From positions 1 through 14,092 of the forward strand of contig JBKJTY010000022.1 in assembly GCA_046590235.1 (NCBI GenBank): a stretch of DNA of 14,092 bases, read 5' to 3'. This DNA is from 2-02-FULL-45-10 sp046590235 (GTDB lineage: Bacteria > Patescibacteriota > Patescibacteriia > Magasanikbacterales > GWA2-37-8). The position numbers and the translations under genes were made by a program. The notes under the pieces are model-generated. The model searched no databases. It was given only the letters and a program-made list of their open reading frames with translations, and was not told the DNA's origin. This document shows, in pieces, positions 5,924 to 12,264 of this stretch. The stretch's first letter is position 1. Each line of letters begins with the position of its first letter.

Positions 5924-7359
5924 ACAATCTTTTTGAAAATCTTATTTTTAAACCCTACCACCTCTTCGTGCGTAATAATTCCCGTAACATACAACATAGC
6001 TGCGTAAACGATCATACCAACTGGAATGCCGACCATCCAGTGCGCTCGCTGTATAGTAACATAAACAAAGAAGCCCATGAAAGCGGCAGCAATAAGTGTC
6101 GGGATGACGAACTCAAGAATACGACGACCTGAAAGTGGAATAACCTGACGAATTAACCAAAAACCACCGCTCGCAAGCACGATATTCCCCACCAAGGCTG
6201 AAATAGCCGCCCCCTTAATACCCAAACGAGGAATAAGAATCAAATTGAGCATTACATTTGATAATAGTGTAACTACCAATAGAATAGTTTGTTTTTTCTG
6301 GTTATTAGTAGCGTTCAAAGTTGAACCGGTAATAAAACAAAGATATCCAAAAACTAAACTGACCAAGAGAATTTGTAAAACAGGAACAGACGGTGCATAA
6401 GAAGGTCCGTAGAGCGCAATTATGACTGGTCGAGCCAACGCTCCAAGACCAAATGCCAGCGGCAAAGAAACCATGAACAAATATTTCCAAGCACGTTCAA
6501 ACAAAGCTGCCATGCGACCACTATCATTCAGACTAAGAGCACTCATCACCGGATAAATACTTGTTGAGAGTGCCACAGGAATAAACTGGAAGGCAAACGT
6601 CATCTTATACGGCACACTCCACCACCCCAAATGCACCGGGTCGAGAAATTTCGACATGATGATAGAATCGGAATACGAATAGAGACGCCCCACAATACCT
6701 GCGATCGCAAAAGGAATTGCCATTAACAAAAACTGCTTTGCTTCGCGCTTACTAAAATGTAGTTCAGGAAACACTCCGTACACTTTACGTAAATACGTAA
6801 CAAAGAAAGCAAGTGTACAAGCACTAGCGACAGTATAGGCAACGATAAGCCACCAAAGTGGCCAACCATTCTTTACAGCGACAAGACCAATACCCATAGT
6901 AATAGTCTGCGACAACACAATACTAATTGATTCATACAACATGTTGCGTCGTGCGCGGAAAATACTAGAAAAAACATTTTGTAAGTTATCAAAAAACATC
7001 GTAATACCAGAAACCATGATTAAGGTTTTGAGCATCGGATCATACTGCAAAACATTTACCGCGATAACTACGAGCAGATAAGCCGCAAAACCAAATAATG
7101 CTTTAATCCAGAAAATAGTTGCGAGATAACGCTGGCTCTTTTCAGGAAACTTAGCAGCTTCACGAGTAAGGACCGGAGCCAAACCAAAATCAGCTACCAC
7201 GGTAAAGATCGTTGTGAAAGCGATTGCGAAAAAATACATGCCAGTACCCTCCACACCGATGGCCCGAGCAATGATCGTAAAATAAATAAAAGAAACCGCC
7301 TTCTGCAAAATTGAAGCGGCAGTGTAAAAAGATGTATTTTGAGAAACAGAATACGCCAT
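5920..7359 (-). CDS. Wzx-type polysaccharide flippase (MOP superfamily)
   Basis: A 479-residue protein with about twelve to fourteen hydrophobic segments, typical of the MOP/Wzx exporters that flip undecaprenyl-linked oligosaccharides across the membrane. The N-terminus has the family look: SFYTAASILQKAVSFIYFTI, then IGVEGTGMYFFAIAF and DFGLAPVLTREAAK. Another conserved region is SIFRARRNMLYES. MurJ (the lipid II flippase) is a relative, but the presence of a GT4, a GT2 and a polymerase-like protein favours a surface-glycan role. The ATG at 7359 is preferred over the in-frame ATG at 7422, because the latter lies upstream of the predicted -10 (7371-7376). It is the first gene of the operon and its last codons overlap the GT4 start. 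Confidence 0.92.
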   Translation of the reverse strand: MAYSVSQNTSFYTAASILQKAVSFIYFTIIARAIGVEGTGMYFFAIAFTTIFTVVADFGLAPVLTREAAKFPEKSQRYLATIFWIKALFGFAAYLLVVIAVNVLQYDPMLKTLIMVSGITMFFDNLQNVFSSIFRARRNMLYESISIVLSQTITMGIGLVAVKNGWPLWWLIVAYTVASACTLAFFVTYLRKVYGVFPELHFSKREAKQFLLMAIPFAIAGIVGRLYSYSDSIIMSKFLDPVHLGWWSVPYKMTFAFQFIPVALSTSIYPVMSALSLNDSGRMAALFERAWKYLFMVSLPLAFGLGALARPVIIALYGPSYAPSVPVLQILLVSLVFGYLCFITGSTLNATNNQKKQTILLVVTLLSNVMLNLILIPRLGIKGAAISALVGNIVLASGGFWLIRQVIPLSGRRILEFVIPTLIAAAFMGFFVYVTIQRAHWMVGIPVGMIVYAAMLYVTGIITHEEVVGFKNKIFKKIV

Positions 7360-7370
7360 AGACTGCCTAT

Positions 7371-7399
7371 ATTCTACATTATTTAGCAACCTTAGGCAA
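7371..7399 (-). promoter_or_regulatory. Promoter of the flippase-glycosyltransferase operon
   Basis: On the minus strand TTGCCT (7394-7399), a 17-bp spacer and TAGAAT (7371-7376), eleven bases before the ATG at 7359. The mRNA leader would be only a few bases. The -35 sites of this and the divergent promoter at 7410-7438 are 10 bp apart, so two polymerases could hardly bind at once. Confidence 0.58.
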
Positions 7400-7409
7400 T
7401 GTGATAGCG

Positions 7410-7438
7410 TTGACTTTTGCAAGAAAAAATGCTACGTT
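7410..7438 (+). promoter_or_regulatory. Promoter of the multi-CxxC protein gene
   Basis: TTGACT (7410-7415), a 17-bp spacer and TACGTT (7433-7438). The -35 is good and the -10 mediocre. The start codon is 28 bases downstream of the -10, with a GGAGGTG site at 7456-7462. The leader resembles that of the gene at 13685. Confidence 0.55.
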
Positions 7439-7466
7439 AACTGCCTACCTTTACCGGAGGTGCCCT

Positions 7467-7973
7467 ATGGCATCACATGAGAAGATAGAAGTGGCCATTA
7501 TCAGTGCGGCAATTTGTTCAATGATCAACCACTCCAAAGAAACTATCCGCTACGGGTGTGGACATGTCTACGCCAAGTACTTCGAACTAAATTTGTTTGG
7601 AGAAACAATGAAAATGCAAGAAGCATTCCTTGCTCAGGCAATGATGTGCGGAGAATGTGCACTCACGAATCACATCGCCCCCTTCACCAAGCGTTGCGCC
7701 CAATGCGGGTTCGCCATTGTAAAGGACGATGCCGTGAGTACGAGCACTACAAGTGCTGAAGGCATCAAAATCGAAGACCTCGCCAAACATGGAGGATCAT
7801 TTCTTACCTGTAACCGCAAAAACTGTTGCGCACGACAGGAGCATCTAGCTGGGCATTGGAACGGAACTCGATTCGTTCCCAATTTCGGAGATCCAGAGAG
7901 CGGCAACTACGATATCACACAGTGGGGCGCTGAGTATGGAAACCAGCGTCAAAGAGGAGGATGCGGAGATTGA
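7467..7973 (+). CDS. Hypothetical protein with several zinc-ribbon-like Cys pairs (168 aa)
   Basis: I do not recognise a named family. The 168-residue protein has knuckle-like pairs that suggest one or more structural zinc sites: CGH (31-33), CGEC (61-64), CAQC (77-80) and CNRKNCC (115-121), plus a lone Cys166. The N-terminal 28 residues (EKIEVAIISAAICSMINHSK) look helical. After CAQC comes GFAIVKDDAV, a common continuation of small beta-type zinc ribbons. There is no membrane segment or signal peptide. The ATG at 7467 is chosen for GGAGGTG five bases upstream; the earlier frame from 7401 overlaps the promoter. A single-gene unit, it has its own promoter and a terminator at 8003-8031. Nucleic-acid or protein binding is possible, but no function is claimed. 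Confidence 0.82.
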   Translation: MASHEKIEVAIISAAICSMINHSKETIRYGCGHVYAKYFELNLFGETMKMQEAFLAQAMMCGECALTNHIAPFTKRCAQCGFAIVKDDAVSTSTTSAEGIKIEDLAKHGGSFLTCNRKNCCARQEHLAGHWNGTRFVPNFGDPESGNYDITQWGAEYGNQRQRGGCGD

Positions 7974-8002
7974 TATTTTAGGATTAGCTCACCCAATGAG
8001 CT

Positions 8003-8031
8003 GGCACCTGCAAAAGGTGCCTTTGTATTTT
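8003..8031 (+). terminator. Terminator of the multi-CxxC gene
   Basis: GGCACCT (8003-8009), a 5-base loop, AGGTGCC (8015-8021), then TTTGTATTTT. A small perfect hairpin AGCTCA-CCCAA-TGAGCT (7986-8002) lies directly before it. Confidence 0.75.
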
Positions 8032-8042
8032 AAAAAAGATGA

Positions 8043-8087
8043 AGCTCCCGAGATACTACGACGTAAACGTCGATTCTCTCGGGAGCT
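8043..8087 (-). terminator. Terminator of the Cys-doublet gene
   Basis: An 11-bp perfect outer stem AGCTCCCGAGA/TCTCGGGAGCT with an inner CGACGT/ACGTCG hairpin. On the minus strand it is followed by TCATCTTTTTT. Its first two bases overlap the TAG stop codon of the gene at 8086-8316. Confidence 0.75.
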
Positions 8088-8316
8088 ATGATGTTGATAA
8101 CAACCACCTACTCCGTAGGTTGGGGCAACAACGTCTTGCCAGCACGCTTGCACAGCAGCGAAGCACAGCACAGCACGGTACCGTAACCTCCTTGTAAACG
8201 ATGTCGTACTCCGCATCATCACTGCATTCCGCAGCTTTGACGCCACACTTTGCCTTCTCAGCGGTTTCTGGCCGCCTTTCGTAGCGCACATCTGACCTAG
8301 CGGGATCCGTCGTCAT
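8086..8316 (-). CDS. Small Cys-rich hypothetical protein (76 aa)
   Basis: A 76-residue product of unknown function. The case for a real gene is its signals. TTGACC-17-TATACC lies upstream, a perfect AGGAGG (8321-8326) sits four bases before the ATG at 8316, and a strong terminator overlaps the stop. The first half is polar and charged (TTDPARSDVRYERRPETAEK). The second half has three cysteine doublets spaced CC-x4-CC-x7-CC (48-49, 54-55, 63-64), plus Cys24 and Cys31. It could bind metal or form disulfides. Reading frame choice in the second half is supported only by the absence of a stop, so a frameshift or a shorter product cannot be excluded. No homologue is recognised. Confidence 0.6.
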   Translation of the reverse strand: MTTDPARSDVRYERRPETAEKAKCGVKAAECSDDAEYDIVYKEVTVPCCAVLRCCASVLARRCCPNLRSRWLLSTS

Positions 8317-8351
8317 TTTTCCTCCTTTCGATGTGGTAGAACTTATGTGAT

Positions 8352-8380
8352 GGTATACCACAAAAGCAGCAGCTGGTCAA
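8352..8380 (-). promoter_or_regulatory. Promoter of the Cys-doublet gene
   Basis: On the minus strand TTGACC (8375-8380), a 17-bp spacer and TATACC (8352-8357). The -35 starts directly after the T-run of the alkD terminator. The 12-mer TTTGTGGTATAC around the -10 is repeated at the promoter of the gene at 10086-10583. Confidence 0.7.
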
Positions 8381-8381
8381 T

Positions 8382-8409
8382 AATAAACCCCAGGTTAATC
8401 CTGAGGTTT
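8382..8409 (-). terminator. Terminator overlapping the end of alkD
   Basis: On the minus strand AAACCTCAGG-ATTAA-CCTGGGGTTT followed by ATTATT. The last alkD codons (Lys-Pro-Gln-Asp) form the left arm and the TAA stop lies in the loop, so hairpin and coding end are shared. Confidence 0.7.
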
Positions 8410-9111
8410 TTTTATTGCCATATACTTTGTTCGCATGACCGGATCAAACCGTTCAATCGCATATCGCAGCATAGTACGCGGCATATAGTGAGCATGCTTA
8501 TCCAAAAAAACACGTTCAACAACTAACGACCGCTTCCCTACCTCACGAAGCATCCAACCAACCGCTTTGTGAATTAAATCATGTGTATCATCTAGTAATT
8601 CCTCCGCAATCGCAAGTGTCGTATCAAACTGTTTGTTTTTAATAAAATAAAAGGTGGCGATAATCGCAATTCGACGCTCCCAGATATTTTTTGACTTCAC
8701 TAGCTTGAACAAAATATCTTTCGGTTTATCTAACAAATAAGCACCGACAATCTTGTCAGCCGACAAATCAACTAAGTCCCAATTATTAATCCGCTTTGTT
8801 GAAGCTAAGTAATGTTTAAAAATCTTTGCCTGTTCTTTGGCATCACCTTTTTGAAAACGACGTACTAAAATTAACAAAGCAATCAAACGCTCTTCGTGAA
8901 TCTTTGATGCAAGAAGCTTATCAATATCTTCAAAACTCAAATCTGAAAATGATCGAGCGATTTCACGACAATCTGGAACGGTAATCCCTATAAAAACATC
9001 TCCTTCGCCATATTGCCCCTTACCCGTTTTAAAAAACCGTTGTGAAACTAAAGCGCGAGCCAGTGTAGCGACCGCTTGCATTGCGCGACGAAGATTAAAA
9101 AGTTGTGACAT
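8395..9111 (-). CDS. alkD: DNA alkylation repair enzyme AlkD-like
   Basis: A HEAT-repeat DNA glycosylase that removes positively charged alkylated bases such as N3- and N7-methylpurines without flipping the base. At 238 residues it has the normal length. Diagnostic stretches are FFKTGKGQYGEGDVFIG (26-42), KIHEERLIALLILV (70-83), RINNWDLVDLSA (107-118), NIWERRIAIIATFYFI (142-157) and DTHDLIHKAVGWMLREVGKR (175-194), then MPRTMLRYAIE (210-220). Trp111, Asp115, Arg146/Arg147 and Trp186 lie where the DNA-contacting and catalytic residues of Bacillus cereus AlkD are found. The start at 9111 is preferred to the open frame from 9171, which runs through a terminator; a downstream ATG at residue 11 is an alternative. 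Only 20 bp separate the upstream terminator from the ATG and no promoter is evident there. Confidence 0.93.
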   Translation of the reverse strand: MSQLFNLRRAMQAVATLARALVSQRFFKTGKGQYGEGDVFIGITVPDCREIARSFSDLSFEDIDKLLASKIHEERLIALLILVRRFQKGDAKEQAKIFKHYLASTKRINNWDLVDLSADKIVGAYLLDKPKDILFKLVKSKNIWERRIAIIATFYFIKNKQFDTTLAIAEELLDDTHDLIHKAVGWMLREVGKRSLVVERVFLDKHAHYMPRTMLRYAIERFDPVMRTKYMAIKKPQD

Positions 9112-9112
9112 A

Positions 9113-9165
9113 TATGTAAAATAAATAATGAGGGGTGGCGGTCGTCCGAAGACAACCGCCACCCC
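9113..9165 (-). terminator. Strong terminator with UUCG tetraloop after the Cys-rich pair
   Basis: On the minus strand GGGGTGGCGGT (9155-9165) pairs with ACCGCCACCCC (9132-9142). A T-G pair follows, then GTC-TTCG-GAC, making about 15 bp capped by a UUCG loop. TCATTATTTATTTT follows. It lies 7 bases after the stop at 9173 and directly before alkD. Confidence 0.82.
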
Positions 9166-9172
9166 ACTCACC

Positions 9173-9586
9173 TCAATACTGATCTTCAGCTCGGGTTGGG
9201 GTTTTCACCGCCACCGGCATTTCAGAATCAGCCCGCTTCAACGCACGAGCTTTCGCGACGTTATCCTGACGGCAATAAAGACGTCCGTCCTTTTCCCGGG
9301 TACACCCTTCAATTCCACAACGGCAACCGTCGCAGAAGTCGGAAATTTTACCCTTGTTGTTGTCGCACTTCCCGCTATTTCCCTCGCACCTTTGTTCGAG
9401 GGAAACTTCAGACTCAAGACCCCCAAATTGAGGGTCGGCAGGACTCCTGTACGGCAAGATCCGGATTCCAACCTTGTTGCGCTGTTCACCCTTGGGTTTA
9501 CTCCTTTTTTCACCGCGCTTGTCGCCCGGCTTGTGATTACTGTTGCGCCCTTGGTTGCCACCGCGATCGCCGTTGCCGCCGAACAT
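9173..9586 (-). CDS. Cys-rich hypothetical protein, second of a related pair (137 aa)
   Basis: Unrecognised family. Residues 1-40 are low-complexity, basic and rich in Gly, Asn, Arg and Lys (starting MFGGNGDRGGNQGRNSNHKP), probably disordered and possibly nucleic-acid binding. The C-terminal half has seven cysteines: Cys67, Cys74, then FCDGCRCGIEGC (84-95), and LYC (103-105). This block lines up with FCVGHCCKEPGC of the gene just upstream, with identical C-x4-C-x4-C spacing and a following G-x-x-Y-C, so this frame is taken as the real one. Four other frames here are also open, a base-composition effect. The ATG at 9586 is the only in-frame ATG before a stop and lacks a Shine-Dalgarno, so it probably depends on co-transcription with the gene ending 52 bases upstream. 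Confidence 0.66.
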   Translation of the reverse strand: MFGGNGDRGGNQGRNSNHKPGDKRGEKRSKPKGEQRNKVGIRILPYRSPADPQFGGLESEVSLEQRCEGNSGKCDNNKGKISDFCDGCRCGIEGCTREKDGRLYCRQDNVAKARALKRADSEMPVAVKTPTRAEDQY

Positions 9587-9638
9587 GTAAACCCGTTGGT
9601 ACTGCGAGTTTGGTCGACCTCATTGCCGACCAATACGA

Positions 9639-9944
9639 CTAGCTTTCAGTGTCGGTTTTACTCCGGACAAAACGGTTAACCAACTTGGCCTTATTCACGA
9701 CATAATGCTGCGAACAATATCGGCACCCCGTCATGACGATGTTTTCGACACACCCCGGCTCTTTACAACAGTGACCAACACAAAACTTTGTTTCAACGAA
9801 CTTCTCATCGATCTTTTTGCGGTATCTTCTGAAACTGCAGCCAAAAAACCCGCAATTGTTATTGGTTAATTCTTTCCAACGCTGCGCCAAATTGCTCGGT
9901 TCTGCATTCGTGTCCTCCGCAACATCATCATCGTCGTCTTTCAC
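9639..9944 (-). CDS. Cys-rich hypothetical protein, first of a related pair (101 aa)
   Basis: Unrecognised family. The protein opens with an acidic run (KDDDDDVAED) and then has CGFFGC (31-36), FCVGHCCKEPGC (54-65) and GCRYCSQH (73-80). These are likely zinc ligands: Cys55, His58 or Cys59, Cys60, Cys65, Cys77 and His80. The tail is basic. It is related to the next gene downstream. The start is set at GTG 9944, because AGGGGA lies four bases before it. The in-frame GTG at 9968 would put two hairpins of the leader inside the gene. A -10-like TATATA at 10005-10010 would give a leader of about 55 bases. Gene 9173-9586 follows after 52 bp and the pair ends at a strong terminator. Confidence 0.72.
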   Translation of the reverse strand: MKDDDDDVAEDTNAEPSNLAQRWKELTNNNCGFFGCSFRRYRKKIDEKFVETKFCVGHCCKEPGCVENIVMTGCRYCSQHYVVNKAKLVNRFVRSKTDTES

Positions 9945-9952
9945 GAGTTCCC

Positions 9953-9985
9953 CTGAGCAACTCAGCACACCAGCCCCATGCTGGT
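9953..9985 (-). promoter_or_regulatory. Leader with two hairpins before the Cys-rich pair
   Basis: On the minus strand ACCAGC-ATGGG-GCTGGT (9969-9985) and CTGAG-TTG-CTCAG (9953-9965) lie between a TATATA -10-like box and the GTG start. The second stem overlaps the edge of the AGGGGA ribosome site (9949-9954), so folding could modulate initiation. No T-run follows. Confidence 0.45.
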
Positions 9986-10037
9986 AGCCGAAAGAATTCA
10001 GCCATATATAACCACATTTTAGAGAAAAAGAAAAGGG

Positions 10038-10071
10038 TACAAAAAAGCAGCCTCTTAGCCAAGGCTGCTTT
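10038..10071 (-). terminator. Terminator of the proline-rich membrane protein gene
   Basis: AAAGCAGCC (10044-10052), a 10-base loop, GGCTGCTTT (10063-10071). On the minus strand the hairpin is followed by TTTTG; the plus strand reads GTAAAAT. It lies 15 bases after the stop at 10086. Confidence 0.8.
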
Positions 10072-10085
10072 GTAAAATACGTACT

Positions 10086-10583
10086 TTAGAAGCAAGATCG
10101 CGCTTTGAAAATATCACCAATGCCAGGCGTATCTTTTCCATCAATAATTGCCTGGATACGATCCGCTCCAACAGCATTCTGGATACAGGTAATTTTCTGT
10201 ACATCGAGGTCAGCTGGAATATCTTCAGGCTTAATACCAAATTCTGCCAACATCTTTTTTTGGTCAGCAGTTAGAACAACAGCACCTGTTGTTTTTGTGC
10301 CACCACCATTTGACACTGTGGTTGTTTCACTAGTTGTAAAACCCGCCCCCTCTTTAACAGAACTCCAGAAATGAGTAATCCCCCAAGATACGAGGGCAAA
10401 GATTAAAACAACTTCAGCAATAAGCGTACAAATGACCGTAAGAATGATAATGAGCAAAGTGTAACCACAACTTGGTTTACCAGAAACATTTGGCTGCATC
10501 GGCGGAACGATCGGTGTACTATTTTGCGGCACTGGTTGTGCTGGCACAACAGGTTGGCTTGGTTCGACTGGTTGTTTAGACAT
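10086..10583 (-). CDS. Proline-rich single-pass membrane protein with C-terminal helical domain
   Basis: A 165-residue protein in three parts. Residues 1-38 are rich in Pro, Gln and Val and probably disordered and cytoplasmic. Residues about 41-68 form one membrane span (YTLLIIILTVICTLIAEVVL...). A Ser/Thr/Gly linker leads to a C-terminal domain from about 104: LTADQKKMLAEFGIKPEDIP, ITCIQNAVGADRIQAIIDGK, then GDIFKARSCF. I recall this last layout (DQ.K.L...GI.P..IP, C...LG..R...I..G..P...D..KA..C.) as recurring at the ends of small membrane proteins in CPR genomes; function unknown. Cys133 and Cys164 could form a disulfide. The ATG at 10583 is used because the frame to 10622 overlaps the -10. 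It has its own promoter and terminator. Confidence 0.83.
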   Translation of the reverse strand: MSKQPVEPSQPVVPAQPVPQNSTPIVPPMQPNVSGKPSCGYTLLIIILTVICTLIAEVVLIFALVSWGITHFWSSVKEGAGFTTSETTTVSNGGGTKTTGAVVLTADQKKMLAEFGIKPEDIPADLDVQKITCIQNAVGADRIQAIIDGKDTPGIGDIFKARSCF

Positions 10584-10610
10584 ATAAAAAAATAAATTAT
10601 GTATGTGCTG

Positions 10611-10623
10611 AGTATACCACAAA
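10611..10623 (-). promoter_or_regulatory. -10 region of the proline-rich membrane protein gene
   Basis: On the minus strand TTTGTGGTATACT with TATACT at 10611-10616. No good -35 is seen at 16-18 bp. The 12-mer TTTGTGGTATAC also forms the -10 region at 8353-8364. The ATG is 27 bases downstream. Confidence 0.5.
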
Positions 10624-10671
10624 TTAGTTTACTCGGACTAGATAGACTAGCCATAAGCTAAAAAGTAGGTG

Positions 10672-10677
10672 TATAAT
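10672..10677 (+). promoter_or_regulatory. Possible -10 box of the PMT/ArnT-type gene
   Basis: A consensus TATAAT 23 bases before the ATG at 10701. No recognisable -35 lies at the right distance. Confidence 0.4.
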
Positions 10678-10700
10678 TACCCAGTAATTAGCATCTCTAC

Positions 10701-12137
10701 ATGAAATTCCAAAAATATTTCAGCCTTATACTTATTTTCCTAGCTAGTTTTTTCGCTTTCTATAATCTCCAAAAATCAAGTCTCAGCAACTGGGATGAAG
10801 GATTATACGCGCAGATAATGAGCGAATTTATTCAAAGTCCGAGCCTCTTATCAAGTGTTAGTGGTCAAATCTGGTTAGACAAACCTCCTGTCGGATTCTG
10901 GATCCAATCACTTGGTATGATTATGTTTGGTGAAAATAATTTTGGCATCCGGTTCGTTGGTAGCATCTTTTTTGTAGCTAGCATTCTTGTTTTCTATCAC
11001 TTAATCAAAAAAATCTATTCCCCAATCACCGCCCTTGTAGCATCCTTGGCTTTTCTCTTGTGTGGCGCCTTATACCACTCACATATGATACGAACGGGCG
11101 ACCTAGAACAGATATACCTCTTCTTTACTCTGCTTGGTTTCTGGCTATATGTAGAGAGCTGGAAAAAACAAAACGTACTGTGGGCCGTCGGACTTGCTAC
11201 CGGCTTTGCTTTTATGACACGCGGCTACATTGCCATCCTCAACCTTGGTATTATTATTTTACATATACTTATTACTAAAAAGTATATACCGTTCGGCTGG
11301 AAAAGACTTTGCATAATGATCGGCACATTTGCTGCTATTGTAGTGCCGTGGCACTTATACGCTTATATAGCTGCACCTGAACGATTTGTATCAACCTACC
11401 TTGAATACCAAACGATTTCCCGTGTTACCAATGCCATTGAAGGCCACAAGGAATTACCGAGCTTTTATATTTCATCACTGAGCCAACAGTTAGGCTGGGT
11501 AATAATGCCGTTCTTCTTAGGGGCCATAATCTACCTCATCATTCGCATCAAAAAATATAAAACCGACGAAGATATATTGTGGCTCCTCTGGATTACAGTA
11601 TTTAGCCTTGCCCTCCAGTTGATGAGCACCAAAATATATTGGTATCTCATTGCCGTTCTTCCAGCCTTATACTGCATGAGCATTCCTCTTTGTAGATATC
11701 TCTTTAACCAAAAAACGTGGGGAAAAGCTGCCACAACTCTAGCCATTGGCATATACATAGCTTTTGCCTTTCATGGCGCCCTAGCGTACATAACAAAACC
11801 AGTCATTCTCCCGTTAGATGCTTTTAATAACTTTATAGTGGAAGGTAAACTTACCAAAGAACCGCTCACCGTTTTTCATTTTGATGACTTAATTGGTCCG
11901 GCCTTAAACTATCAGTGGCGCAGAGTTAATAAGTACGACCTCACCATTGCGACCAACGCAGACATAGTTAGCTTCCTTAGAGACAACCGCTACAAGATTT
12001 TTATCACAAACATTGCCGGAGCTGAGTATATGGCAGCAAAAATGCCTGACATCGTATGGGAACAACCGATAGTATATGTCCCTTTTCGAGGCGGTGAAGC
12101 GTACGCACAGCTTCTCTTAACTAAAGCAAAACAGTAG
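10701..12137 (+). CDS. PMT/ArnT-type membrane glycosyltransferase
   Basis: A 478-residue integral membrane transferase of the GT-C fold, using a polyprenyl-phosphate sugar donor and acting on the outer side of the membrane. After the first span comes SNWDEGLYAQ (29-38), where the adjacent Asp32-Glu33 is the catalytic/metal motif of the first external loop. WLDKPPVGFWIQ (58-69) follows, the KPP signature of ArnT-like proteins. About ten further hydrophobic segments follow, with an external LPSFYISSLSQQLGW stretch, then a soluble C-terminal portion of about 110 residues. E. coli ArnT adds aminoarabinose to lipid A; bacterial homologues also glycosylate proteins or other lipids, so the substrate is unknown. 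It begins at an ATG without Shine-Dalgarno. Together with the flippase and transferases at 3987-7359 it suggests surface glycosylation. Confidence 0.87.
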   Translation: MKFQKYFSLILIFLASFFAFYNLQKSSLSNWDEGLYAQIMSEFIQSPSLLSSVSGQIWLDKPPVGFWIQSLGMIMFGENNFGIRFVGSIFFVASILVFYHLIKKIYSPITALVASLAFLLCGALYHSHMIRTGDLEQIYLFFTLLGFWLYVESWKKQNVLWAVGLATGFAFMTRGYIAILNLGIIILHILITKKYIPFGWKRLCIMIGTFAAIVVPWHLYAYIAAPERFVSTYLEYQTISRVTNAIEGHKELPSFYISSLSQQLGWVIMPFFLGAIIYLIIRIKKYKTDEDILWLLWITVFSLALQLMSTKIYWYLIAVLPALYCMSIPLCRYLFNQKTWGKAATTLAIGIYIAFAFHGALAYITKPVILPLDAFNNFIVEGKLTKEPLTVFHFDDLIGPALNYQWRRVNKYDLTIATNADIVSFLRDNRYKIFITNIAGAEYMAAKMPDIVWEQPIVYVPFRGGEAYAQLLLTKAKQ

Positions 12138-12146
12138 CCTAACTTA

Positions 12147-12175
12147 TTGACATCAAACACCTTGCGTGATACCGT
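12147..12175 (+). promoter_or_regulatory. Promoter of the cold-shock gene
   Basis: A perfect TTGACA (12147-12152), a 17-bp spacer and a weak TACCGT (12170-12175). The implied 5' leader is about 80 bases, in keeping with the long leaders of cold-shock genes. It starts 10 bp after the preceding stop codon. Confidence 0.55.
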
Positions 12176-12264
12176 ATATTCACAAACGTATTGTCTCGTG
12201 GGGATATAGTCGAATTCTACCCAGATCACATATCTTTGTAGTTATTCATCTATATTTTTCTCTT

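Noticed and set aside
7989..8291. 100-residue minus-strand frame overlapping the Cys-doublet gene
   Set aside because: It has no ribosome site, runs through two terminators and begins inside the gene that does have AGGAGG, promoter and terminator.
9128..9679. Long plus-strand open frames and a third minus-strand frame (9238-9633) over the Cys-rich pair
   Set aside because: Several frames are open because of base composition. Only the 9173-9586 frame shares a Cys block with the adjacent gene and ends at the terminator.
12196..12232. GGGGATATAG...TCGAATTCTACCC looked like a tRNA fragment
   Set aside because: No cloverleaf, anticodon arm or 3' acceptor could be built; it lies in the cold-shock leader and may form a weak stem only.
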